A DNA stretch of 8,885 bases from Candidatus Zixiibacteriota bacterium (GTDB lineage Bacteria; Zixibacteria; MSB-5A5; GN15; FEB-12), in the NCBI GenBank assembly GCA_003641345.1, contig QNAD01000062.1:1-8885 (forward strand). The letters are read 5' to 3'. This document shows positions 1 through 7,305 of the stretch, in pieces. A program made the translations under genes and the position numbers. Numbering within the stretch: position 1 is the first letter of the stretch; every line of letters begins with the position of its first letter. Under the pieces are notes generated by a model. It was not told the DNA's origin, ran no database searches, and worked only from the letters and a program-made list of their open reading frames with translations.

Positions 1-1131
1 AGATCAAGTTTTGATAACTATGATTTTAGTATTGTTGATAATGACTCTTTAAATAAAGTAGCAGGTGATTGGCTTTCTGTTTCTCCTACTTCAGGAACAA
101 TCGCCCAGACAGATTCATTCTTGGTGCAGGTTTCTTTTGACGCCAGCGTAATAACTGACCGAGTTGAAGATTATGTCGGCACCCTTGAGATTAGCTACGG
201 TTTGTCAGGAGGATCATTAGATTCTTTAATTACATTGTATAACTATCTTCAGGTACCATGCCTTGACACTACTTATGTTGCATCAAAAAGTTCGGAACCT
301 GAAGGACCGGCTTACAATTGGATTTCAGCTAAAGATAACGGATTTATTTTACCTAAAGAAATATTTTATAATAACGAGAGTAGTTCAGACCCTCTTGACG
401 ATGGCAGTGCCGGACCTATCGTATTAGGATTTGATTATGAATTTTATGGTCAAACTTACAATTCGGTATATATAGGTGTAAATGGTGCTATTTCATTTAC
501 CGATACTGATTTAAACTCAGGTGGTTATTATTCAAATTTCACTCTGCCCGGAGCACCTTTTTCAACTTTCCTTCCTGTATTCTGGAATGACCTTATTATC
601 GATACTGAACTTGTTCCTTCAAGTGGTATTTATATATATAAAAAATTAGATACTGCCATAATTGAATGGTATCATCTGGCAAACTTTAATCAATTCGGTG
701 ATACGACTACTAATTTTCAAGTGATCCTGACTAAAGACAGATCTATACTCTATCAATACAAAGATGTCGGTGTCAGCGGACTTGAAGCTACTGCTTTGAT
801 TGGTGTTGCCGGTTCAGGATGCGAGAACACATCATTCTTTAATAGCGGTGATATTCCCGCAAATCAAGTGGGGAATAATGAAGCTGTTAAATTTAATAAT
901 ACAACCGGTGTATGGATGTTAAGCGGTGATTTTAATAATGATGATTTGATAGGAATCTCTGATTTAACATTTTTAGTAGCCTACCTGTTTGACTCAGGAG
1001 AAGCACCAATTCCATTAGAAATGGGTGATGTAGATTGTTCAGGTGAAATTGGAATCTCTGACATTATTTATATTGTAGATTACTTGTTTGTAGAAGGTAC
1101 TATTCCGTGTTCTTTCTGGGTGTCATATTAA
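1..1131 (+). CDS. C-terminal part of a secreted/surface protein with nidogen-like domain and dockerin-type repeats (5' end outside window)
   Basis: The frame is open from base 1 (RSSFDNYDFSIVDN...) to TAA at 1129-1131, giving 376 residues of a longer protein; the TTG at 121 is internal and not the real start. Residues about 20-67 (GDWLSVSPTSGTIAQ...GTLEISY) resemble the BACON/Ig-like strands found beside proteases and adhesins in FCB-group secreted proteins. Residues about 138-280 carry LGFDYEFYGQTYNSVYIGVN and GAISF, the signature of a nidogen-like extracellular beta domain. The C-terminus has two dockerin-type I repeats: D310-x-N312-x-D314...ISD321 and D343-x-D345-x-S347...ISD354, each followed by a hydrophobic helix (LVAYLF, IVDYLF). 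Cys346 and Cys370 could pair. These loops should bind Ca2+ and may anchor or stabilise the protein. No type IX sorting tail is visible. It converges on nuoN and is functionally unrelated to complex I. The catalytic part, if any (subtilase is one possibility), lies upstream and is not visible. Confidence 0.85.
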   Translation, partial: RSSFDNYDFSIVDNDSLNKVAGDWLSVSPTSGTIAQTDSFLVQVSFDASVITDRVEDYVGTLEISYGLSGGSLDSLITLYNYLQVPCLDTTYVASKSSEPEGPAYNWISAKDNGFILPKEIFYNNESSSDPLDDGSAGPIVLGFDYEFYGQTYNSVYIGVNGAISFTDTDLNSGGYYSNFTLPGAPFSTFLPVFWNDLIIDTELVPSSGIYIYKKLDTAIIEWYHLANFNQFGDTTTNFQVILTKDRSILYQYKDVGVSGLEATALIGVAGSGCENTSFFNSGDIPANQVGNNEAVKFNNTTGVWMLSGDFNNDDLIGISDLTFLVAYLFDSGEAPIPLEMGDVDCSGEIGISDIIYIVDYLFVEGTIPCSFWVSY

Positions 1132-1144
1132 ATAAAGAAATGCT

Positions 1145-1176
1145 ACAAAAAAACCCGCCAAGGCGGGTTTTTTTGT
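1145..1176. terminator. Bidirectional intrinsic terminator between convergent genes
   Basis: Perfect inverted repeat: acaaaaaaacccgcc (1145-1159), two-base centre AA, then ggcgggtttttttgt (1162-1176). The GC core CCCGCC/GGCGGG forms the stem and a seven-T run follows it on both strands. It therefore works for the plus-strand surface-protein gene, whose stop is 14 nt upstream of the repeat, and for the nuo operon, whose nuoN stop lies 14 nt before it on the minus strand. The real loop is likely CAAG because a 2-nt loop is too tight. Confidence 0.93.
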
Positions 1177-1189
1177 ATTTATAATATTT

Positions 1190-2638
1190 TTACAAAAAGG
1201 CAAAAATCGCAGAGTTCGTAAATTCTAATAATTGTTGTGGGAAAAAACCTAATCCTAATGTTCCTAAAGCAGTTATTAAAAGAACAATTATTATTGAAAC
1301 TGGCATTCTAATTGGAGTTGGCATAATTTCTGTTTTCTCAAAATAACTAACTTTTATAACTCTTAAATAATAGTAAACAGATATAAATGAATTCATAACA
1401 CCAATAACAGCTAATAAAATAAACCCATCTTTTACAGCATTAGAAAATATATAAAACTTTCCGAAAAAACCAATCGTAGGCGGAAAGCCAGATAAAGCAA
1501 ACATAAACAAAGCTAATATTGCTGTAAGATAAGGATTGGCTTTGGATATCCCAGCCAACTCCGAAAAATTAGCCTTACCATTGGAGCGTGTTTCTATCAG
1601 AGCAATTATAGCAAAAGCACCCAAATTAAACAATCCATAACCTACCAGATAAAACATAGCCGATGAAACAGATTCAGAATTCCCCACTGCAAATGCAACC
1701 AAAATATAACCAGCGTGAGCAATTGATGAATAAGCTAACATCCGTTTCACATTGTCTTGGCGAAGAGCTAAAACATTCCCAACAGTCATTGTAATTACCG
1801 CCAACACCCAAAAAACAGGCATTAACTCATCAAGAGCAGAAAATCCAAAACTAAAAATTCTCATCAAAACCGCAAACGCAGCAGCTTTGGGAACTACTGA
1901 GAAAAATCCGGTAATAGGTGTTGGTGCTCCTTGATAAACATCAGGAACCCAACTATGAAAAGGAACGGTACCAACTTTAAATCCAAACCCAACCAAAATC
2001 AAAGAAGCACCGGAATAAAGATATAATTTATAATTACTGATTATATAATGGTAATCAGTAACTAAACGACGTAAATCAGTAGTGCCGGAAGAACCATATA
2101 TAAAAGCAATCCCAAGAAGCAGAAACGCCGATGCAAAAGAACCCATAATCAAATATTTGATTCCTGCCTCATTTGATTCAAGGGAACGGCGAGCAAATGC
2201 AGCCATTACATATAACGGAATAGACATTATTTCCAACCCTAAAAAGATTACAATCAAATCGGTTGAATTAGCCATCACCATCATACCCATCGTGGAAATA
2301 TTCAACAATGCATAAAACTCTGAACGGTTAATATTTTTAAACGTAAAATAATTTGGTGCTGAAAGTAAAACTATAATTGATAGAGTAGAAAATATAATTT
2401 TAAAGGCTACTCCAAAATTATCACAAGAAACCATCCCAAAGAACCCTGATTGCTGATCACCCCATTGCCCCACAGCCAAATATAATGAAATAGCTAAACC
2501 AATAAATCCTATCGAAGATCCAAACTTTGATAAGCTCTTATTGGAAGCTAAAAGTAAAATGATAAAAGCTGAAACCAAAAGAGCAATTTCTGGTCCTATC
2601 ATTGAGAAGTCTATTGATGCCGATGTAAAATCAATCAT
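1190..2638 (-). CDS. nuoN: NADH-quinone oxidoreductase subunit N
   Basis: This 482-residue, highly hydrophobic protein is one of the three antiporter-like proton-channel subunits of the complex I membrane arm, with length and about 14 membrane helices usual for the family. Key residues are visible: Glu136 in FLGLEIMSIPLY (helix 5), Lys221 in GFKVGTVPFHSWVPDVYQ (helix 7, broken-helix motif), QGAPTPITGFFS at 236-247, and Lys251 in VVPKAAAFAVLMR (helix 8). It is the last gene of the operon, ends at TAA 14 nt from the bidirectional terminator, and starts with ATG (MIDFTSASID) 38 nt after the end of the glutaredoxin-like selenoprotein gene. No clear Shine-Dalgarno precedes it: the leader is TTGGAAATTAAAAAAAT, so initiation may rely on an A-rich unstructured leader or on coupling. 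The hairpin at 2646-2676 lies directly upstream. Confidence 0.97.
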   Translation of the reverse strand: MIDFTSASIDFSMIGPEIALLVSAFIILLLASNKSLSKFGSSIGFIGLAISLYLAVGQWGDQQSGFFGMVSCDNFGVAFKIIFSTLSIIVLLSAPNYFTFKNINRSEFYALLNISTMGMMVMANSTDLIVIFLGLEIMSIPLYVMAAFARRSLESNEAGIKYLIMGSFASAFLLLGIAFIYGSSGTTDLRRLVTDYHYIISNYKLYLYSGASLILVGFGFKVGTVPFHSWVPDVYQGAPTPITGFFSVVPKAAAFAVLMRIFSFGFSALDELMPVFWVLAVITMTVGNVLALRQDNVKRMLAYSSIAHAGYILVAFAVGNSESVSSAMFYLVGYGLFNLGAFAIIALIETRSNGKANFSELAGISKANPYLTAILALFMFALSGFPPTIGFFGKFYIFSNAVKDGFILLAVIGVMNSFISVYYYLRVIKVSYFEKTEIMPTPIRMPVSIIIVLLITALGTLGLGFFPQQLLEFTNSAIFAFL

Positions 2639-2645
2639 ATTTTTT

Positions 2646-2676
2646 TAATTTCCAACAACGTACCGTTGTTCAATTA
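2646..2676 (-). promoter_or_regulatory. Candidate bacterial SECIS hairpin for selenocysteine insertion
   Basis: Read on the minus strand just after TGA (2688-2686). The upper stem AACAAC (2670-2665) pairs perfectly with GTTGTT (2659-2654) around an apical GGTAC; one more G-C pair can close it to a GTA loop. A lower stem TAATT (2676-2672) pairs with AATTA (2650-2646), separated by a G / GGA internal loop. The apical loop starts 21 nt after the UGA and begins with GGU. Bacterial SECIS elements recognised by SelB characteristically have a short upper stem, a G at the start of the apical loop and roughly this spacing. Most of the element lies beyond the new stop codon, as expected when Sec is near the C-terminus. 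It is not an intrinsic terminator, because no T-run follows on either strand. Pairing was found by eye and not by energy calculation. Confidence 0.68.
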
Positions 2677-2898
2677 TTAGAAGCCTCATCCGCCTCCAAA
2701 ACCAAGTTTAATTTCACCCTTTTCAACAATTACCGGAACAATTCTTTGTCCTCCACTTAATTCCAATAATTCCCCCTGAGCAGTCTCCACTTTATGAATA
2801 TCAATTTCTTTATATTCAATACCATTATCAGTATAATGTTTCTTTGCCGCCGCACAATAAGGACATCCATCCTTTGTGTAAATTGTAACTTCAGCCAT
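2677..2898 (-). CDS. Uxx-star family glutaredoxin-like selenoprotein (TGA at 2686-2688 read as Sec)
   Basis: A small cytosolic thioredoxin-fold redox protein, with 70 residues to the first TGA or 73 if it is read as selenocysteine. It begins MAEVTIYTKDGCPYC: beta strand, then the glutaredoxin CPYC pair Cys12/Cys15 at the start of helix 1. The region QRIVPVIVEKG supplies the cis-proline loop (VP), and the C-terminus is KLGFGGG. The TGA following GFGGG is followed by GGC TTC TAA TAA, giving ...GFGGG-U71-G-F-stop, the 'U, two residues, stop' layout that names the Uxx-star family. A SECIS-like hairpin follows. The start at 2898 is preferred: ATG overlaps the nuoM TAA by one base (TAATG) with a G-rich ribosome site 6 nt upstream, and the sequence begins as glutaredoxins do. 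An ATG at 2928 would add MVRFEWWGKI from within nuoM. The substrate is unknown; a disulfide or selenylsulfide reductase role is inference. If TGA is only a stop, the gene ends at 2686. Confidence 0.8.
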
Positions 2899-4469
2899 TA
2901 TTTTCCCCCACCATTCAAATCTGACCATGTTACATTTTCTGCCTGAAAATTATATTTGAAATCTTCATTTTCATATTGAACGGTTGTTGCAGTTCCAATT
3001 TGTTGTATAACCGAATTTACTGCCGGTTCTATTCTATCCAAGAAAGGCTTAGGGTAGATACCAATCCAGAATATCAGAATAATCAACGGCAATAATATTA
3101 TCTTTTCACGCCAACTTAAATCAGAGAGACCTTCGTTTTCTTTTTTAGTGATTTTACCAAAAATAACTCTTTGATACATCCAAAGCATATAACAAGCTGA
3201 GAGAATAACACCGGAAGCGGCGATAATCGCATAAACCATATTTGCTTTAAAAACACCCAATAAAATTAAAAATTCTCCGACAAAACCATTTGTCAATGGC
3301 AAACCAATGGATGACAAAGTTACTATCATAAAAACTGCAGAGAAAAGCGGCATCACTTTAGCTATCCCACCAAAATCTTCAATCAATCTTGTATGTCGTC
3401 GTTCGTAAATCATGCCCACAATCAAGAACAAAGCTCCGGTTGATACACCATGGTTCAACATCTGAAGCACAGCTCCTTCTATCCCCTGCATATTCAAAGC
3501 AAACAGCCCAAGCATAATAAAGCCCATATGAGAGACCGATGAAAAAGCAACAAGTGATTTAACATCTTTTTGAACCATCGCAACCAAAGCACCATAGATA
3601 ATTGCGATTATTGACAATACACTTATATAAGGCAAATATGCCACAGTAGCTTCGGGAAACATCGGCAGACATATCCGTATAAAACCATAAGTCCCCATCT
3701 TAAGCAGTACACCTGCAAGAATTACTGAGCCAGCAGTAGGAGCTTGAACATGAGCATCTGGCAACCATGTATGGAACGGAAAAAGAGGTACTTTAATGGC
3801 AAAAGCTAATGCAAAGGCACCAAACAACCACATCTGCACATCGGATGCAATAGGCATCTCCATCAGTTTCAACATATCAAAGGAATAAACACCTGAGTAT
3901 TTTTGATATTCAAAAAGTAAATACATTATTGCAACCAGCATCAAAAGTGAACCAAACATAGTAAACAGAACAAACTTGATAGCCGCATAAATTCTTTTAA
4001 CTCCACCCCATAACCCGATAATGAAGTACATCGGAACCAACATAACTTCCCAAAAGACATAAAACATAAACAAATCCAAAGAACAGAAGACACCAACCAT
4101 GCCGACCGTTAAGAGAAGCATCGAAATATAATATCCTTTTACACCAGTCTTGATAGAGTTCCACGATGCTAATATTGCCAAAACCGTTAAAACTGTTGTC
4201 AGAGCAATCAAAAGAAGCGATATACCATCAACACCCATATGGTAATTTATGCCAAACGATGTAATCCATGGAATATTAATTTCAAATTGCATTCCATTTG
4301 CAAGCGGTTCAAACATGGAATAAAGCAAGAAAGATAAGAGCATCGTTATAAATGCAATTATCAACGAAACCGATTTAATTGTATCATGACGTTCTTTAGG
4401 AACAAACAGCAGAAGAACAATACCGATTGCCGGGAAAAAAGTAATCAATGTCAGTATCTGAGATTCCAT
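2898..4469 (-). CDS. nuoM: NADH-quinone oxidoreductase subunit M
   Basis: This 523-residue antiporter-like membrane subunit of complex I forms a proton half-channel pair in the membrane arm. Family hallmarks are visible: YHMGVDGISLLL at 76-87, Glu141 in FYVFWEVMLVPMYF (essential helix-5 glutamate), Lys226 in FAIKVPLFPFHTWLPDAHV with QAPTAGSVILAG after it, and MNHGVSTGALFLIVGM typical of the later helix bundle. Length is normal for NuoM. After the last membrane helix (IILIFWIGIYPKPFL) there is a polar tail of roughly 50 residues ending NGGGK, whose codons provide the G-rich ribosome site of the next gene. ATG is at 4469, 6 nt after the nuoL TAG. TAA at 2900-2898 shares its last A with the ATG of the glutaredoxin-like gene, so the two should be translationally coupled. 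Confidence 0.98.
   Translation of the reverse strand: MESQILTLITFFPAIGIVLLLFVPKERHDTIKSVSLIIAFITMLLSFLLYSMFEPLANGMQFEINIPWITSFGINYHMGVDGISLLLIALTTVLTVLAILASWNSIKTGVKGYYISMLLLTVGMVGVFCSLDLFMFYVFWEVMLVPMYFIIGLWGGVKRIYAAIKFVLFTMFGSLLMLVAIMYLLFEYQKYSGVYSFDMLKLMEMPIASDVQMWLFGAFALAFAIKVPLFPFHTWLPDAHVQAPTAGSVILAGVLLKMGTYGFIRICLPMFPEATVAYLPYISVLSIIAIIYGALVAMVQKDVKSLVAFSSVSHMGFIMLGLFALNMQGIEGAVLQMLNHGVSTGALFLIVGMIYERRHTRLIEDFGGIAKVMPLFSAVFMIVTLSSIGLPLTNGFVGEFLILLGVFKANMVYAIIAASGVILSACYMLWMYQRVIFGKITKKENEGLSDLSWREKIILLPLIILIFWIGIYPKPFLDRIEPAVNSVIQQIGTATTVQYENEDFKYNFQAENVTWSDLNGGGK
2905..2909 (-). promoter_or_regulatory. G-rich ribosome binding site of the glutaredoxin-like gene, inside the nuoM 3' end
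   Basis: On the minus strand GGTGGGGGAAAATAATG places a run of five G six nucleotides before the ATG at 2898. These bases also encode the nuoM tail GGGK. The site supports the 2898 start over the ATG at 2928. It is not a canonical AGGAGG, so strength is uncertain. Confidence 0.5.
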
Positions 4470-4475
4470 ATTTTT

Positions 4476-6413
4476 CTATTCCATCAAAAAGTAAAATAAA
4501 ATCAAAATTACACCACCTGCAAAAATTGTTGCATACGAACGAAGTTTCCCATCTTGCCCCTGTCGGAATGTCTCAGAAATATCATTATACAAAGTAGCCA
4601 TTCCATTTAAAAATCCATCAATAATTACAACATCTATAAATTTCCACAAAAACAATGAAAAATAAACCAAAGGCCTAATAATAACCGCTCCATAAATTTC
4701 ATCCACATAATATTTATTCAAAAGCAACTTATGAAGTCCCTTTAATTTTTGTTGGAAATTTGTAGCCAATTCAGGTTTTTTATTATAAAACAATCTTGCT
4801 AAGAAAATCGCAATTAGTACTAATACAACCGATGCTCCCATCAGCCCCCATTCTGCCGACGCATTGGCACCGGAAGATAACAAAGCATGTTGTACGGCAA
4901 CATGATTACTGGTAGCCATTACAGGTTCTAACCAATGTTCAAAATGATTAGCAACGCCAAATATATGTGGTAAACCTACCCATCCGCCCACTACTGATAA
5001 AACCGCCAAAACCATAAGAGGAATTGTCATAGTTTTTGGAGATTCATGAATATGTGATTTTGTCTCTTTATCCATTCTCTCTTTGCCATGAAAAGTCATA
5101 TAAACCAGCCGGAACATATAAAATGCTGTCATTCCTGCAGTAACAAAACCTATTACCCAAAAAATTGGGTGACCGTATTGCGATGAGAATGATTTCCAAA
5201 GAATTTCATCTTTCGAGAAAAATCCGGATAATCCCGGAATTCCGGATATTGCAATCGTAGCAATAAAGAATGTCCAGTATGTTACAGGGATATATTTTTT
5301 TAGCCCACCCATTTTTCTCATATCCTGCTCATCAGACATTGAATGGATAACTGATCCTGCTCCTAAAAACAGCAAAGCTTTAAAAAAGGCATGAGTCATA
5401 AGATGAAAAATTCCAGCAGAAAAAGATGCTACCCCACAGGCTAAAAACATATAACCTAATTGACTAACCGTTGAATAAGCCAGTACTCTTTTTATGTCAT
5501 TTTGAGCCATACCGATTGTTGCCGCAAAAAATGCAGTCGCTGCACCAATAATTGCAACTACCATTAAAGCATCGGGCGACATTATATATAAAATATTCGT
5601 TCGTGCAATCATATATACGCCAGCCGTTACCATCGTAGCCGCATGTATGAGAGCTGATACCGGAGTAGGACCTTCCATAGCATCGGGAAGCCAAACAAAA
5701 AGTGGTATCTGAGCAGATTTACCTGTAGCTCCAACAAAAAGTAAAATACAAATAGCAGTTATCAATCCACCACCTGCAATAAAAGCAGTCGGTGCCGCCT
5801 GAATAACATCGTGAAAATTCAACGAACCAATATTCCAGAAAATTAAAAACATCCCCAACAAAAACCCAAAATCACCAATGCGATTGACAATAAAAGCTTT
5901 TTTACCAGCATCGGAAGCAGATTTTTTCTCAAACCAAAAACCAATTAGTAAATACGAGCACAAACCTACGCCTTCCCATCCGACAAACATAAGAAGAAAG
6001 TTGTCTGCCAAAACAAGAGTAAGCATAGAAAAAGTAAACAAATTCATATATGTAAAAAATCGACCATAACATTTATCATGAGACATATAACCAATTGAAT
6101 AAACATGAATCAAGAACCCAACTCCAGACACAACCAAAATCATAACTGCAGAAAGAGGATCAAGCAATAATCCAAAATTGACATGGAAACTACCAGAATT
6201 TATCCATGTAAAAAGTACTTGTTCCATGACTCTGCTATCAGCCGGCAAGGCTTTCAAGTCAAAAAACAGCATCAAAGAAACAATAAAAGACAAACCAACC
6301 AAACCGGAAGCTATAATACCACTAAGAGTTCTTGAAATTTTCCCCAAGAAAAGACCATTAATTAAAAAACCGATAAAAGGTAACAGGGGAATCAGATAAA
6401 TATACTCAGACAT
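4476..6413 (-). CDS. nuoL: NADH-quinone oxidoreductase subunit L
   Basis: The distal proton-pumping subunit of complex I, 645 residues from the preferred ATG at 6413 (MSEYIYLIPLLPF). Antiporter-family residues are in place: Glu147 in MFVGWEGVGLCSYLLIGFW, Lys232 in GATGKSAQIPLFVWLPDAM, followed by EGPTPVSALIHAATMVTAG. NRIGDFGFLLG at 177-187 is also diagnostic. The C-terminal part, with a soluble linker (around KGLHKLLLNKYYVDEIYGAV) and a final membrane helix (IFAGGVILILFYFL), corresponds to the long lateral helix HL and its anchor, so the protein looks complete. A GTG at 6425 would add only MVGS and overlap nuoK; the ATG at 6413 has an AGGA element and starts 5 nt after the nuoK stop. It ends in TAG. 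Normal family length; no frameshift seen. Confidence 0.98.
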   Translation of the reverse strand: MSEYIYLIPLLPFIGFLINGLFLGKISRTLSGIIASGLVGLSFIVSLMLFFDLKALPADSRVMEQVLFTWINSGSFHVNFGLLLDPLSAVMILVVSGVGFLIHVYSIGYMSHDKCYGRFFTYMNLFTFSMLTLVLADNFLLMFVGWEGVGLCSYLLIGFWFEKKSASDAGKKAFIVNRIGDFGFLLGMFLIFWNIGSLNFHDVIQAAPTAFIAGGGLITAICILLFVGATGKSAQIPLFVWLPDAMEGPTPVSALIHAATMVTAGVYMIARTNILYIMSPDALMVVAIIGAATAFFAATIGMAQNDIKRVLAYSTVSQLGYMFLACGVASFSAGIFHLMTHAFFKALLFLGAGSVIHSMSDEQDMRKMGGLKKYIPVTYWTFFIATIAISGIPGLSGFFSKDEILWKSFSSQYGHPIFWVIGFVTAGMTAFYMFRLVYMTFHGKERMDKETKSHIHESPKTMTIPLMVLAVLSVVGGWVGLPHIFGVANHFEHWLEPVMATSNHVAVQHALLSSGANASAEWGLMGASVVLVLIAIFLARLFYNKKPELATNFQQKLKGLHKLLLNKYYVDEIYGAVIIRPLVYFSLFLWKFIDVVIIDGFLNGMATLYNDISETFRQGQDGKLRSYATIFAGGVILILFYFLME

Positions 6414-6416
6414 ACT

Positions 6417-6420
6417 TCCT
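6417..6420 (-). promoter_or_regulatory. Ribosome binding site of nuoL overlapping the nuoK stop codon
   Basis: On the minus strand TGGTAGGAAGTATG holds the nuoK stop TAG, an AGGA core and the nuoL ATG within 14 nt. The site favours the ATG at 6413 over the in-frame GTG at 6425. Spacing from AGGA to ATG is short (3 nt), so strength is uncertain. Confidence 0.5.
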
Positions 6421-6721
6421 ACCACTTCAAAATATTAAATCGGTCAATATTTATCGTTTCACGATTTCTATATAATAAAATCACCATAGCTAAACCAACC
6501 GCCGCTTCAGCAGCAGCAACAGTCAAAACCAAAAATACAATTGCATGTCCATCAACAACATTAAGAACTCTGGAAAATGCAATCAATACTAAATTTGCAG
6601 AATTAAGCATCAATTCAACCGACATCATAATAATAATAATATTTCGTGAAATCATAACACCAAGAACGCCGATTCCAAATAATGCAACTGCTACTATCAA
6701 ATAGGCTGATATCGGTACCAT
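6419..6721 (-). CDS. nuoK: NADH-quinone oxidoreductase subunit K
   Basis: A 100-residue, three-helix membrane subunit of complex I that lies between the quinone-binding module and the antiporter-like subunits and takes part in proton translocation. Glu36 in MMSVELMLNSANL and Glu72 in VLTVAAAEAAVGLAM are the two conserved intramembrane glutamates, at the same positions as in E. coli NuoK. The length matches the family. ATG at 6721 shares its A with the nuoJ TAA (TAATG), so nuoJ and nuoK are very likely translationally coupled. It ends in TAG, which forms part of the nuoL ribosome site. Confidence 0.98.
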   Translation of the reverse strand: MVPISAYLIVAVALFGIGVLGVMISRNIIIIMMSVELMLNSANLVLIAFSRVLNVVDGHAIVFLVLTVAAAEAAVGLAMVILLYRNRETINIDRFNILKW

Positions 6722-7305
6722 TAGTTTTGCACCTCATCTATTGCCTGTTGTTCATTAGATTCAATAACTGCCGAACCGTCCTCAACGCTATCTCTTCGTG
6801 CAATAATCACTGCACCTACTATAGCCGCCAGAAGTAAAATTGAAGTCAGTTCAAAAGGATAGAGATAACGGGTAAATAACAACTCTGCAATCTGTTCTAT
6901 TGAACCGAAATTGTCCGGAGAAGTATTCATAATACCTACCGCCGCAGAATCTAACCCTGTGCCACCTCTGAAGATAAAGGCCAATTCAACAAACATTAAA
7001 AACGATATTGAATACTTTACAGTTTTACTTATCGGAGAAGATGGAGCACCAAGATCTTCGCCAGCTCTTAAATTAAGCATCATTATTACAAACAGAAAAA
7101 GAACAAGAATTGCTCCCGAATAAACGATAATCAACATCGCTCCCATAAATAATGCACTCAATTGAATATATAAAACAGCTTGGGCAACTAATGATAGAAT
7201 CAAGAACAGAACCGATGCAATAGGATTGCGTTGGAAAATCATCATTGATGCTCCAAAAATAGCAACAATTGCTGAAACGACAAATATGATTAAATCAAGA
7301 TTCAT
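6721..7305 (-). CDS. nuoJ: NADH-quinone oxidoreductase subunit J
   Basis: A 194-residue membrane subunit of complex I with five predicted helices. The diagnostic segment is helix 3, GAMLIIVYSGAILVLFLFV at about 55-73, the conserved pi-bulge helix with Tyr62 and Gly64 implicated in coupling quinone reduction to proton movement. FQRNPIASVLFLILSL near the N-terminus is also typical. Helix 5 (SILLLAAIVGAVIIARRD) is followed by a short acidic cytoplasmic tail (SNEQQAIDEVQN). The ATG at 7305 overlaps the nuoI stop by one base (TGATG) and the TAA overlaps the nuoK ATG by one base. Confidence 0.97.
   Translation of the reverse strand: MNLDLIIFVVSAIVAIFGASMMIFQRNPIASVLFLILSLVAQAVLYIQLSALFMGAMLIIVYSGAILVLFLFVIMMLNLRAGEDLGAPSSPISKTVKYSISFLMFVELAFIFRGGTGLDSAAVGIMNTSPDNFGSIEQIAELLFTRYLYPFELTSILLLAAIVGAVIIARRDSVEDGSAVIESNEQQAIDEVQN

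Noticed and set aside
121..1131. TTG at 121 as the start of a complete plus-strand gene
   Set aside because: The frame is open to base 1 and the upstream residues complete a BACON/Ig-like strand (GDWLSVSPTSGT), so the gene is cut by the window edge.
2654..2670. Palindrome aacaacg-tac-cgttgtt as an intrinsic terminator inside the operon
   Set aside because: No T-run follows the stem on either strand, the stem is A/T-heavy, and nuoN downstream would be cut off. Its position after the in-frame TGA fits a SECIS better.
2677..2688. TGA reassigned to glycine or tryptophan across the genome
   Set aside because: The nuo genes in the window are free of in-frame TGA, and nuoI terminates with TGATGA.
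2899..2928. Earlier ATG at 2928 as the start of the glutaredoxin-like protein
   Set aside because: It would add MVRFEWWGKI from an out-of-frame part of nuoM, is not glutaredoxin-like and lacks a ribosome site. The ATG at 2898 overlaps the nuoM stop and has a G-rich site.
6414..6425. GTG at 6425 as the nuoL start
   Set aside because: It adds only four residues, overlaps nuoK and has no ribosome site. The ATG at 6413 follows AGGA and the nuoK stop.
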